A stretch of 64,000 nt of DNA. Source: an uncultured Flavobacteriales bacterium. Lineage in GTDB: Bacteria; Bacteroidota; Bacteroidia; Flavobacteriales_G; Salibacteraceae. The first letter of the stretch is position 1. Each line of letters begins with the position of its first letter. The translations under genes were made by a program, and so were the position numbers. The notes below the pieces were generated by a model that worked only from the letters and a program-made list of their open reading frames with translations, ran no database searches and was not told the origin of the DNA. The DNA lies in assembly GCA_943788725.1 (NCBI GenBank), contig CALSRJ010000003.1, positions 496,001-560,000 on the forward strand. The letters are read 5' to 3'. Positions 37,551 through 46,095 of the stretch are shown here, piece after piece.

Positions 37551-40352
37551 ATGAAAAGCACATCCCTTCCCTTCCTGCTTGCATTGGGCCTTCTCGTGCA
37601 AGCCTGCACGCCCGCTTCTTCTCCTGCAGATTATGTCAACCCTTTCGTCGGGACCGATTTCAACGGGCATACCTTCCCTGGCGCTACACTGCCTTTTGGT
37701 ATGGTGCAGCTTTCTCCGGATACGCGCATTGACGGGAGTTGGGAAGGTTGCAGTGGCTACCATTACAGCGACAGCGTCCTCTACGGCTTTTCGCATACGC
37801 ATTTGAGTGGAACGGGTGTGAGCGACTACGGAGACATCCTTTTGATGCCGCAAGTGGGTGAACCCTCTTTTGAACAGTCTGAATACGCAGCTGGGTTTTC
37901 CCACGCTGATGAAAAGGCGGAACCAGGTTATTACGAAGTCGCTCTGAGCAGTGGTATTAAAGCCGAACTCACCGCCACCACGCGCGCCGGATTCCATCGC
38001 TATGCCTTTCCAAAAAGCACCAATAGCATCATCCTTGACCTGACGCATCGTGACCCATTGACCGAGGGTCACATCCAAATCTTAGATGAGCACACCGTGG
38101 CCGTCGGACGCAGGAGCAATGCTTGGGCGCGAGATCAACACGCCTATGCCTACATCGTCTTCGACCATGCCTTTGACCCCGTGTTTAACGATGATTCTAC
38201 CAAGGTCATTTTTCGCTTCGGCGCAGTGGTCTCGGTGATGGCCAAGGTGGGCATCTCCTTTACCGATGAAGAAGGTGCACAGCGAAACCTAGAAGCAGAA
38301 CTTCCTGGATGGGACTTTGACGCCACCCGCTCCGCAGCCAAGCAGGCGTGGAACAATCAACTCGGAAAGATCGAAGTGCAGGACGATGACCAAGAGAAGG
38401 TAGGGACCTTTTACACGGCGCTCTACCACACCATGATCCACCCCAACTTTGCCATGGACGTGGATGGACGCTACCGAGGAATGGACAATGCCATCCACAA
38501 AGCAGAAGGCTTTGTCTACTATACGGTCTTTTCGCTCTGGGATACCTTCCGGGCTTTGCACCCGCTCTTTACCATCATTGAACAAGGCCGCACACGCGAT
38601 TTCATCCAGACCTTTTTGGCGATGTATCAGCAAGGCGGTCGACTTCCCGTGTGGGAACTGTGCAGCAATGAAACCGATTGCATGATCGGTTATCACTCGG
38701 TATCCGTCATGGCAGATGCACTCGCCAAGGGTATCGACGATTTTGATCAAGAGCTTGCCTTGGAGGCCATGCAAAAGAGCGCCACCTGGAACCACCTCGG
38801 ACTACCAGCATACAGAAAGCAAGGCTTCCTCTCCATCGACGATGAGCATGAAAGCGTCTCCAAAACCTTAGAGTACGCTTATGACGATTGGTGCATTGCC
38901 CAAGTGGCGAACCACCTCGGTGAAGAAGAAGTGGCTACCCGATACCTAGAGCGATCCAACGCGTGGAGAAACCTCTTAGACCCTGCTACCAAGTTGATGC
39001 GACCGCGAAGCAACGGAGGTTGGCTGACGCCCTTTGAACCGCGCGAGGTGAACAACCACTTCACCGAAGGCAATGCATGGCAATACTCCTTCTTCGTGCC
39101 GCAAGATGTGCCAGGTATGATTGCATCGATGGGAGGGGAGGATGCCTTTGAACGCAAGTTGGATGAACTGTTCAGCGTTTCTGAGCAAACCACAGGACGG
39201 ACCCAGGCCGATATTACTGGACTTATTGGTCAATACGCCCACGGGAATGAACCCAGCCACCACATGGCCTACCTCTATAACTACATTCAACGACCCGAAA
39301 AGACCAAGCGGCGGGTACACCAGATCTTGAAGGACTTTTATTCCACCCAGCCCGACGGATTGATCGGCAACGAGGACTGTGGTCAGATGAGCGCCTGGTA
39401 CGTAATGTCGGCCATGGGCATTTATGCCGTTACCCCAGGTCGCGCAGAATACGCCTTGGTAGCGCCTTACCTCGATGCTTACACTGTCCACTTAGAGAAT
39501 GGACACACCTTCACCCAAGAAAGCATCACCAACGCACTGAAGGACGGACTGTTTGTGGATCACGCAACCTTGCTGCAGGAGCAAAATGCGAAACCTCTTG
39601 CCGTGGCAGACGCAACCGCCAATACGTATCTCCAAGCTCCCGTTATTTCTGCCGAGGCGTTGTCGTTTGACGACAGCATGCGCATCTCGATCAATACCAC
39701 TGAGGGGCAAGTGGCATCCTACGCTTTCATGGACGAAGACAGTACGTTATCCGAAAGCAGGACCGACACCGCCTTTTGGATCCATGAAAGCCGCACGATC
39801 GTTGCGCAGTCGAGCAAATGGGTCGGGGATAAGCAATGGACCAGCAGTCCGGTAAAGGCGCGGTACTACAAGAACCCGCACCCCGAATGGGAGGTACAAC
39901 TCAACTGTGCGTTCAACCCCCAGTATTCGGCAGGAGGGGTAGAAGGACTCATAGACGGCATCCGAGGCGATGAGAATTGGCGCAAGGGCTATTGGCAAGG
40001 CTACCAAGACCAAGACTTTGAATGCGTGATCGATCTGGCTGGACCCCATCGATTTAAAAGCCTTTCCGCCGGATTTTTGCAAGACACCCGCAGCTGGATC
40101 CTTATGCCGACCAAGGTGGAGTTCTATACCTCCAACAATGGAGTAGATTTCGAGTTGGTGGCTGCGATAGACAACACCGTCAAAGCCGAGGACTACGAGG
40201 TACAAGTAAAGGATTTCACCGCAACGCTCTCCGCTCCAATCCAAGCCTCCTTCCTCAAAGTCAAAGCCTACAATTTCGGGACACTCCCAGCGTGGCATCA
40301 AGGCCATGGTGGGGAGGGGTTTGTATTTGTGGATGAGGTTGAGGTTTGGTAG
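37551..40352 (+). CDS. GH92 alpha-mannosidase lipoprotein with C-terminal discoidin-like domain
   Basis: 933 residues with lipobox Cys19 (LLVQAC). The GH92 two-domain enzyme starts at DYVNPFVGTDFNGHTFPGA and shows the family runs GMVQLSPDTR, GCSGYHYSDS, FSHTHLSGTGVSDYGD, YTVFSLWDTFRALHP and GNEDCGQMSAWYVMSAMGIY. GH92 enzymes are calcium-dependent, inverting exo-alpha-mannosidases. The extra ~145 residues (about 788-933) look like an F5/8 type C (discoidin) carbohydrate-binding fold (VEGLIDGIRG, RSWILMPTKVEFYTSNNG). It stands alone, without SusC/SusD genes nearby. It is anchored in a membrane by its lipid. Confidence 0.92.
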   Translation: MKSTSLPFLLALGLLVQACTPASSPADYVNPFVGTDFNGHTFPGATLPFGMVQLSPDTRIDGSWEGCSGYHYSDSVLYGFSHTHLSGTGVSDYGDILLMPQVGEPSFEQSEYAAGFSHADEKAEPGYYEVALSSGIKAELTATTRAGFHRYAFPKSTNSIILDLTHRDPLTEGHIQILDEHTVAVGRRSNAWARDQHAYAYIVFDHAFDPVFNDDSTKVIFRFGAVVSVMAKVGISFTDEEGAQRNLEAELPGWDFDATRSAAKQAWNNQLGKIEVQDDDQEKVGTFYTALYHTMIHPNFAMDVDGRYRGMDNAIHKAEGFVYYTVFSLWDTFRALHPLFTIIEQGRTRDFIQTFLAMYQQGGRLPVWELCSNETDCMIGYHSVSVMADALAKGIDDFDQELALEAMQKSATWNHLGLPAYRKQGFLSIDDEHESVSKTLEYAYDDWCIAQVANHLGEEEVATRYLERSNAWRNLLDPATKLMRPRSNGGWLTPFEPREVNNHFTEGNAWQYSFFVPQDVPGMIASMGGEDAFERKLDELFSVSEQTTGRTQADITGLIGQYAHGNEPSHHMAYLYNYIQRPEKTKRRVHQILKDFYSTQPDGLIGNEDCGQMSAWYVMSAMGIYAVTPGRAEYALVAPYLDAYTVHLENGHTFTQESITNALKDGLFVDHATLLQEQNAKPLAVADATANTYLQAPVISAEALSFDDSMRISINTTEGQVASYAFMDEDSTLSESRTDTAFWIHESRTIVAQSSKWVGDKQWTSSPVKARYYKNPHPEWEVQLNCAFNPQYSAGGVEGLIDGIRGDENWRKGYWQGYQDQDFECVIDLAGPHRFKSLSAGFLQDTRSWILMPTKVEFYTSNNGVDFELVAAIDNTVKAEDYEVQVKDFTATLSAPIQASFLKVKAYNFGTLPAWHQGHGGEGFVFVDEVEVW

Positions 40353-40368
40353 GAAGGCGCTAGGAGTT

Positions 40369-40468
40369 AGTGAAAAGTGAAAAGTGAAAAGTGAAAAGTG
40401 AAAGGTGAAAAGTGGAAGGTGAAAAGTGAAAAGTGGAAGGTGAAAAACTAAAAGTGAAAAGTGAAAGG
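40369..40468. repeat. Degenerate GTGAAAA heptamer array
   Basis: About thirteen tandem or near-tandem copies of GTGAAAA, with variants GTGAAAG, GTGGAAG and AACTAAAA, immediately after the GH92 gene. A shorter array of the same unit lies at 44617-44665. There is no coding potential and no spacer structure. Confidence 0.85.
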
Positions 40469-40510
40469 CTCATTAGCAAATTGCAATTGCAGTTGAAATT
40501 GAAGTCCCCA

Positions 40511-40578
40511 TCGGCTGAAAGCCGAGAACCCTAACCCCTAGCCCCTAGCTCCTAACCCCATAGCGCCTAGCCCCTCAC
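40511..40578. repeat. Hairpin plus CCCTAGC-type low-complexity block
   Basis: A perfect hairpin TCGGCT-GAA-AGCCGA (40511-40525) is followed by a run built from CCTAACCCC, CCTAGCCCC and CCTAGCTCC (40529-40578). The run is the reverse-oriented counterpart of GGGGCTAGGAGCTAGG at 43270-43300. It ends 30 bp before the next gene. Confidence 0.7.
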
Positions 40579-40608
40579 CCCAAATACCCCATCTTTGACC
40601 CCAACACT

Positions 40609-41028
40609 ATGCAGCACCGCGACATTCTAAAAGACGAAATCGAACGGGTCGGAAAAGCCTTGGCTCAGGTGGTGGCTCACTTCTTCAAACGGAAAGCCCA
40701 AGGGGGTGGCCCGCCGGACATTGAGGTGGCGGACCGGGAGTTGCAAGCGCAGATAGACCTCAACGTGAACGACCTCTTTGGGTTGGATTCGGAAGCCTTG
40801 CACGCCTTTCTACGCGATAGAAACTTCACGAGCGAGCATACGGAACTGCTGGCGAGTTACTTGCGCGAATCGGCGCAGATGGAGGCGACTGGGGAGATGT
40901 CCGTGCCCCGATTGCAATTGGCGCTTCGCCTGCTGGAAGCAGCGGATGCCTTGGCCGGAGCGGTTTCTTTTGAGCGCATGACCCTGATGGATCAGATCAA
41001 AGAGAAGCTTGGCGACTTGGGTGCTTGA
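40609..41028 (+). CDS. Small soluble protein of unknown function
   Basis: 139 residues, predicted almost entirely alpha-helical (MQHRDILKDEIERVGKALAQ; ALHAFLRDRNFTSEHTELLA; LQLALRLLEAADALAGAVSF). There is no signal peptide and no cysteine. Codon use fits its neighbours. I recognise the overall type as a recurring Bacteroidota hypothetical protein, but no function. It is flanked upstream by the repeat blocks and lies 76 bp before the M3 peptidase. Confidence 0.7.
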   Translation: MQHRDILKDEIERVGKALAQVVAHFFKRKAQGGGPPDIEVADRELQAQIDLNVNDLFGLDSEALHAFLRDRNFTSEHTELLASYLRESAQMEATGEMSVPRLQLALRLLEAADALAGAVSFERMTLMDQIKEKLGDLGA

Positions 41029-41104
41029 GCATTCAACGGCAATTTGAGCTATCTGTCCCTTCTACGGTTGGGCAAATACTCTGCAAACCTTACTTTCACG
41101 ACCT

Positions 41105-43255
41105 ATGAAAAGAATCCTCCTCAACACGGCAGCATCTCTTATGCTGTCCATCACGGTGACTTCTTGCAATCAAGAAGCCCAAGAAACGACTGATACTGCT
41201 CCCATGAATGACAATCCACTGCTCCAGGAATGGACAGGACCGTACGGTGGTGTTCCCGCCTTTGATAAAATGAATGTGGCCGACGTAAAGGATGCCATGA
41301 TTACGGGAATGGAGATGCACCTCCAAGAGATTGACTCCATTGCGAACAGCGAGGACCCCGCCACTTTTGAAAACACCATCGAAGAGATGGAGCGCGCAGG
41401 ATCTGCATTGGAATTAGCCTATACCTACTACGGAACTTTCAGCGGCAACATGTCGAGCCCAGAGTTCAGGGAAGTAGAAAGCGAACTAGCTCCTTTGTTG
41501 TCAGAGTATCGTTCAAAGATTACGCAAAACACAGCTCTCTTCCAGCGCATCAAGGCAGTGTATGACGCTTCCCAAGAAAACCCTCTACCAGCCGATCAGC
41601 AGCGCGTGCTCGACTTGACGTACAAAAGCTTTGAAATGAGCGGCGCTGAATTGGACGCAGCCAAAATGGAGCGCTACGCAGCCATCAATAAAGAGCTTTC
41701 AAGCCTTTATACCGACTTCTCTAACAACGTATTGCACGACGAGGAGAACTACCTCACCTACCTCACCGAAGACCAATTAGGAGGCCTGTCTGAAGGTTTC
41801 ATCAAGTCTGCCGCTAAGATGGCTGCAGACAATGGCAAGGAAGGCATGTACGCCATCACCAACACACGCTCTTCCATGGATCCTTTCTTGACCTACTCTA
41901 CAGAGCGCGCATTGCGCCAGCAAGTATGGTCAAACTTTTACTCACGTGGAGACAACGGCGACGAGTACGACAACAACGCCATCATCGCGGAGATCCTTCG
42001 CTTGAGAAAAGAGCGGGTCGCCTTGATGGGTTATGGCAACTACGCAGAGTGGAGGCTTCAAGACCGCATGGCCAAGACGCCAGAGAACGCCATGAACCTG
42101 ATGGAAGCCGTTTGGAAGGCATCCACCGCACGCGTTGCCCAAGAGGTATCAGACATGCAAGCCTTGGCAGATGAAGAAGGAGCAGGCATTATCATTGAGC
42201 CATGGGATTACCGATTTTACGCGGAGAAAGTAAGGGTAGCCAAGTACGACCTCAATTCGGATGAAGTGAAGCAATACTTGCAAATGGACAAGCTGACCGA
42301 AGCGATGCACTATGTTGCAGGTCGTCTCTTTGACTTTGAGTTTACACCTCTAGCAGAGGGAACCGTGCCGGTGTACCAAGAAGCTGTACGCGTGTGGGAA
42401 GTGACCAACAAAAACACCGGAGAGAACGTGGGCTTGTGGTACCTCGATCCATACGCAAGGCCTGGAAAGCGTTCCGGAGCATGGGCCAACACCTACCGCA
42501 GCTACACCACCTTTGACGGCAAGAAGAACGTACTGGCAACCAACAATTCAAACTTCATTGAGCCAGCACCGGGCGAGGCACTGCTCGTCTCTTGGGACGA
42601 TGCCACCACCTTTTTCCACGAATTTGGCCACGCGCTGCACTTCTTTGCTTCCAACGTGAAGTACCCAACGCTCAACAGCGGTGTGCGCGATTACACCGAG
42701 TTCCAATCCCAATTGTTGGAGCGCTGGTTGTCTACCGATGCGGTGATCGAGAATTTCTTGGTACACAGCGAAACGGGCGAGCCAATGCCAGCAGCGTTGA
42801 TCGCCAAGATCAAGAAGGCTTCTACCTTCAACCAGGGATTCAGTACCACTGAGTATTTAGCCTCTGCCATCATGGACATGAAGCTCCACTTAGCAGATCC
42901 AACCGACATTGACGTTGACGCCTTTGAGCGCGAAACCTTGGAGGAGATGAACATGCCCAAGGAGTTGCCGATGCGTCACAGAACACCTCACTTCAGCCAC
43001 GTCTTCTCCGGCGAAGGCTACGCCACGGCCTACTACGGCTACATGTGGGCAGACGTCCTCACGGCAGACGCCTCCGAAGCCTTCGCAGAAGCACCAGACG
43101 GCTTCTACGACAAGGCCCTGGCAGACAAGGCCGTCCAATACCTCTTCGCACCCCGCAACGCCATCGATCCGGCAGACGCCTACCGTTTGTTCAGGGGGCG
43201 TGATGCTACAATCGATGCTTTGATGCGGGATCGCGGGTTTCCGGTACCGGAATAG
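41105..43255 (+). CDS. M3 family metallopeptidase lipoprotein (Dcp/oligopeptidase A-like)
   Basis: 716 residues; lipobox TVTSC with Cys21. The zinc motif is His505-Glu-Phe-Gly-His509 (FFHEFGHALHFF), with the third zinc ligand expected in the region after EFQSQLLERW. The block HVFSGEGYATAYYGYMWADV near the C-terminus is the family substrate-binding region. It cleaves short peptides; peptidyl-dipeptidase Dcp is the closest named relative. The lipid anchor places it in the periplasm or at the surface, suiting uptake or turnover of peptides. Confidence 0.93.
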   Translation: MKRILLNTAASLMLSITVTSCNQEAQETTDTAPMNDNPLLQEWTGPYGGVPAFDKMNVADVKDAMITGMEMHLQEIDSIANSEDPATFENTIEEMERAGSALELAYTYYGTFSGNMSSPEFREVESELAPLLSEYRSKITQNTALFQRIKAVYDASQENPLPADQQRVLDLTYKSFEMSGAELDAAKMERYAAINKELSSLYTDFSNNVLHDEENYLTYLTEDQLGGLSEGFIKSAAKMAADNGKEGMYAITNTRSSMDPFLTYSTERALRQQVWSNFYSRGDNGDEYDNNAIIAEILRLRKERVALMGYGNYAEWRLQDRMAKTPENAMNLMEAVWKASTARVAQEVSDMQALADEEGAGIIIEPWDYRFYAEKVRVAKYDLNSDEVKQYLQMDKLTEAMHYVAGRLFDFEFTPLAEGTVPVYQEAVRVWEVTNKNTGENVGLWYLDPYARPGKRSGAWANTYRSYTTFDGKKNVLATNNSNFIEPAPGEALLVSWDDATTFFHEFGHALHFFASNVKYPTLNSGVRDYTEFQSQLLERWLSTDAVIENFLVHSETGEPMPAALIAKIKKASTFNQGFSTTEYLASAIMDMKLHLADPTDIDVDAFERETLEEMNMPKELPMRHRTPHFSHVFSGEGYATAYYGYMWADVLTADASEAFAEAPDGFYDKALADKAVQYLFAPRNAIDPADAYRLFRGRDATIDALMRDRGFPVPE

Positions 43256-43650
43256 GGCTTTTTGGTGAGGGGCTAGGAGCTAGGCGCTAGGAGCTAGGGG
43301 GGGTAGTGCGGAAAGATTGAAGATTGAAGATTAGTGGTTCTTCTAAATTTGAGGTACTGCAACTGCAAATTCAATGTACTAATGAGCTGATGGACAAATG
43401 CACTAATGGTCTGATCATCTAATCGTCTAATCCTCTGATCAACCAGTCCCCAGCCTGCCTGCCTCTGGCAGGTCCCGAATCCCTTGCTGCCAAGAGGCTT
43501 ACAAGATCTTCTACAATCCCCCCTTATTCTGGGTCTCCCTCAAGTGTAAATCTTCGCAGCAGCAACTTTTACACAAATTCACACTCCATTAAACATCGCT
43601 TGAAGCCCGACAGAGTACATTCACTTAAATTCACAATAACAACCCATCTC
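43256..43650. repeat. Mosaic low-complexity intergenic region
   Basis: A 395-bp gap with no credible gene. In order: GGGGCTAGGAGCTAGG-type block (43270-43300); a 44-base block with GGTAGTGCGGAAAGATTG (43294-43337) that recurs at 44569-44611; a CTAATG/CTGATC/TCTAATC string (43374-43440); a 30-base element with the hairpin CCTGCC-TCT-GGCAGG (43447-43476) that recurs at 46014-46043; then about 130 bp of ordinary upstream sequence leading to the next lipoprotein gene. Confidence 0.8.
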
Positions 43651-44565
43651 ATGCAGCGTAAAATCCTTGTCCCACTGTGCATCTTGTGCCTCCATTCCCT
43701 CGTGTCTTGTTCTCAATCTACGCCTATAGAGGAAGGAAATTCGGCTGTAGAACCTGCAGAAGAAGTGAGCAATGAACCGTCAGAGCCCCACCGATACGGC
43801 GGGTGGTACTGTCCGGATAATCTGAATGGTTTTCCGGCGGTGGACATTGCAGACTGGAAAGACGTGCCCGTGGTGAACGGAAGAATGGCCACCCAAGAAG
43901 AAACCCAGAACGGAACTTCCTTGATCCATGTTGACCTTGAAAAGTATCCCAACGCAAAGCCATTGGATATGGAGCTGCCCAAGCTGGCGCGGTATTATTG
44001 CGAGTCCTCGGGAAAGGCCGAGATCGTCATTGTGATCCAGGCCTTGAACATTTCAAACGATGCCATCGTCGGCTTCCGCTATCTGAACGGGGGCAATGGA
44101 AGCGCCCGACTCAATGAAGTCAAGTTTCTCTCCAACAGCGAGATTGACGAGCTTTCGACCGCGCGGTTCGTGACCCTGCGATTGAACATCGATGCCCCTC
44201 AAGAAGACGTATTTACGGTGATGACCAATGCGGCCTATTACAAACCTCTCCAAGCCATTTATGACCCGGAACATTTTGATCAAAACGATGAGATCGGGAA
44301 GTCAAAAGTCAATTTCAAATATGCCAAGGCGGGCATTATCACCTCAGCCTATGCCGGGGACCTGTGGGGCAGCAAGTACGTCCAAATCGACGCCGAGTCG
44401 GACGATGCACAGTACGTAGAGAAATTCCTGGTCCTCCAGAACGAAGAGACCAAGCGTTCGGATTTGATCATTGTGTGCGGTCCCTACGGCGATGACTATG
44501 AAACCCAAAGGGACATCCTGACCAATTGGGGGGAGATGGTGAAGGGCTTGAGTGAGGATATTTAG
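43651..44565 (+). CDS. Lipoprotein of unknown function
   Basis: 304 residues from the ATG at 43651; the frame opens at 43600, but only this start puts the signal MQRKILVPLCILCLHSLVSC at the N-terminus, with lipobox Cys20. A short acidic linker (PIEEGNSAVEPAEEVSNEPS) precedes a mixed alpha/beta domain with no motif that I know. It lies between two mosaic repeat regions. Confidence 0.75.
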   Translation: MQRKILVPLCILCLHSLVSCSQSTPIEEGNSAVEPAEEVSNEPSEPHRYGGWYCPDNLNGFPAVDIADWKDVPVVNGRMATQEETQNGTSLIHVDLEKYPNAKPLDMELPKLARYYCESSGKAEIVIVIQALNISNDAIVGFRYLNGGNGSARLNEVKFLSNSEIDELSTARFVTLRLNIDAPQEDVFTVMTNAAYYKPLQAIYDPEHFDQNDEIGKSKVNFKYAKAGIITSAYAGDLWGSKYVQIDAESDDAQYVEKFLVLQNEETKRSDLIIVCGPYGDDYETQRDILTNWGEMVKGLSEDI

Positions 44566-44568
44566 GGG

Positions 44569-44665
44569 CTAGGGGGGTAGTGCGGAAAGATTGAAGATGG
44601 AAGATTAGTGGGAGCGGTGAAAAGTGAAAAACTAAAGGTGAAAAACTAAAAGTGAAAGGTGAAAC
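44569..44665. repeat. Second copy of the mosaic repeat beside the IS element
   Basis: CTAGGGGGG plus TAGTGCGGAAAGATTGAAGA (44569-44611) differs from 43294-43337 only by one G in the G-run and one T/G change. It is followed by a GTGAAAA/AACTAAAA array (44617-44665) of the same type as at 40369. The IS110 element begins about 20 bp further on. Confidence 0.8.
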
Positions 44666-44711
44666 GTGATTGGGAGTAGGGGGGGCTCCTCCCTGGATGT
44701 CAGTTCGATTT

Positions 44712-45764
44712 CTATGACACTAGCAAAGTATTTTTTTCTCTGATTTGGTAGGGTCTATCCTCACGGATTACGGCCATGATTCTGTGTATGATTTTGTTTC
44801 TCAACGCGTTAATAACGGCCATTTTATTCTTTCCTTCTTCCACTTTTCTTCGGTAGTATTCTCCCAACTCTCCTTTCATTTGTGTGACTCTGAGTGCAGC
44901 AAGGTGAAGGATACGTTTAAGTGTTTTGTCGGCAAAGCTCGATACCCTTGTTCGACCTCGAACGGAAGTACCTGATGTATGCTGGAATGTTGCCACACCG
45001 GCAAAACAGGCTAACTTTCTTGGGTCATCAAAGTTTTTGAACTCATTGGTTTTAACCAATAGATACCAACTAAGGATTTTACCTACCCCAGGGATGCTCA
45101 TTAAGAGTTTGACCTTGTGTTTGAGGTCTTGATCTTCAGCGATAAGATTTTCGATTTGAAGTTCAACCATTTGAAGCCGTTTCCTCAATGCAAGAACTGA
45201 CTTTTTACTATCTGCTATAATGAAGGATCTTACCCTACCCTTACTCACCTGACCCATCTCTTCTATGGTTGCTGACTCGGCTTTGATAAGCTTTTGGAGC
45301 TTATTTCTTCGAGCAAGTAGAAGAGATAGTTCTTCAATGACTTCGCGTGGCTTTTGATAAAGCGATAGCTCATCAAGGTTCTTTTTCAAAAAACGAGCAA
45401 TACGCTGACTATCGACAAGGTCAGATTTACCACGAACCAGTCCTTGACTTTTACTCAAGTGAAGCGGAGAGAGTAGGTGTAACTTCAATTCACCGCAGCT
45501 AAACGCGCGTAATGCAGGCCAACTGTAACGGCCTATATTCTCAATGCCTAGGTAGATAGAAGCGTCCTTGACCTTAAAGCGACGTTTTACAGCCTTCAAG
45601 TAAGAAGAGAGGGCAGCTACAGTGTTTTCTACACACTGGTGCTCAACTTGATCATTCAAAAGGAGCGTAAAATCAATGGTAAGTTTACTTACATCAGCAC
45701 CAATGAAAATCTTGTCTTCATGCATAATTTTGTGTGTTAAGTTTACGAATGGTTGGAACATCAT
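44712..45764 (-). CDS. IS110-family transposase/recombinase
   Basis: 350 residues, or 337 from the ATG at 45725 (MHEDKIFIGADVSK), which fits the family start better. The N-terminal RuvC-like DEDD domain has Asp24 (GADVSK), Glu75 (LGIENIGRY), and Asp115 and Asp118 (GKSDLVDSQRIARF). A coiled-coil middle (about 140-220) leads to the transposase-20 domain with SIPGVGKILSWYL and LACFAGVATF. Ser264 in QHTSGTS is the likely catalytic serine. All key residues are present and the frame is intact, so the element may be active. The family recombines DNA under the guidance of a bridge RNA. Confidence 0.95.
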   Translation of the reverse strand: MMFQPFVNLTHKIMHEDKIFIGADVSKLTIDFTLLLNDQVEHQCVENTVAALSSYLKAVKRRFKVKDASIYLGIENIGRYSWPALRAFSCGELKLHLLSPLHLSKSQGLVRGKSDLVDSQRIARFLKKNLDELSLYQKPREVIEELSLLLARRNKLQKLIKAESATIEEMGQVSKGRVRSFIIADSKKSVLALRKRLQMVELQIENLIAEDQDLKHKVKLLMSIPGVGKILSWYLLVKTNEFKNFDDPRKLACFAGVATFQHTSGTSVRGRTRVSSFADKTLKRILHLAALRVTQMKGELGEYYRRKVEEGKNKMAVINALRNKIIHRIMAVIREDRPYQIREKNTLLVS

Positions 45765-45769
45765 GCTTA

Positions 45770-45940
45770 CTTCAACTCCTTGATAATAGGGCTCTATCCC
45801 TAAATTTCTATTCGAAGACTCATGATGAATGGGAAGAGGTCCAAATCGAACTATAGTTCTGAACTAGAGTGACCCTGGTTCACCTCTTCCTTTTCCAACC
45901 GTTTTATTCAAACTAATTTCAGAAAACAAGTCTAAAGGAG
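45770..45940 (-). ncRNA. Candidate IS110 bridge RNA region
   Basis: Read towards the recombinase gene, this non-coding end holds ordered hairpins. GGAAGAGGT (45832-45840) pairs with ACCTCTTCC (45882-45890), enclosing a 41-base loop. The loop contains the palindrome GAACTATAGTTC (45848-45859) and a GAAC/GTTC pair (45861-45881). Next to the gene lies TAGGG-CTCTAT-CCCTA (45787-45802). IS110 bridge RNAs are encoded in this position and have internal loops that pair with target and donor DNA. Exact ends and loops are not determined. Confidence 0.4.
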
Positions 45941-45942
45941 TG

Positions 45943-46095
45943 ATCACGCCAGAGGCGTGATTGTATCGAGAACAACTTCAATGTGCTAATGTGCCAATAA
46001 TCTAATCAACTAATCCCCAGCCTGCCTGCCTCTGGCAGGTCCCCATTCCCCAACTTTAATGAACTAATCGTCTAATTCTCTAATTCTCTGATTAC
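45943..46095. repeat. Repeat-rich gap between IS110 and the S9 peptidase
   Basis: A perfect hairpin with arms ATCACGCC (45943-45950) and GGCGTGAT (45954-45961), then TGTATCGAGAAC (echo of the element at 37411). After that come CTAATG and TCTAATC strings, the second copy of the CCTGCC-TCT-GGCAGG element (46014-46043) and more TCTAATT repeats up to the peptidase stop. No gene is seen. Confidence 0.7.

Larger units (their letters stand above)
44686..45940 (-). mobile_element. IS110-family insertion sequence (ends approximate)
   Basis: One recombinase gene with a short non-coding end after its stop (about 25 bp) and a long one before its start (about 180 bp), the layout of IS110-group elements. 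CTCCT at 44686 and AGGAG at 45936 are weak inverted ends and mark my guess for the limits; IS110 elements often lack clear terminal repeats. The element is visibly richer in A+T than the host genes around it. It has inserted in a repeat-rich intergenic region and breaks no gene that I can see. Confidence 0.75.

Noticed and set aside
37346-37609. An 87-codon minus-strand frame between the methyltransferase and GH92 genes
   Set aside because: It overlaps both neighbours and is explained by the palindromic repeat at 37411-37480; no family resemblance.
40369-40468. GTGAAAA array considered as a CRISPR
   Set aside because: The unit is only seven bases with no unique spacers, and there are no cas genes.
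44712-45764. IS110 insertion as the cause of a broken gene
   Set aside because: Both flanks are repeat-rich intergenic DNA, and no gene fragment matches across the element.
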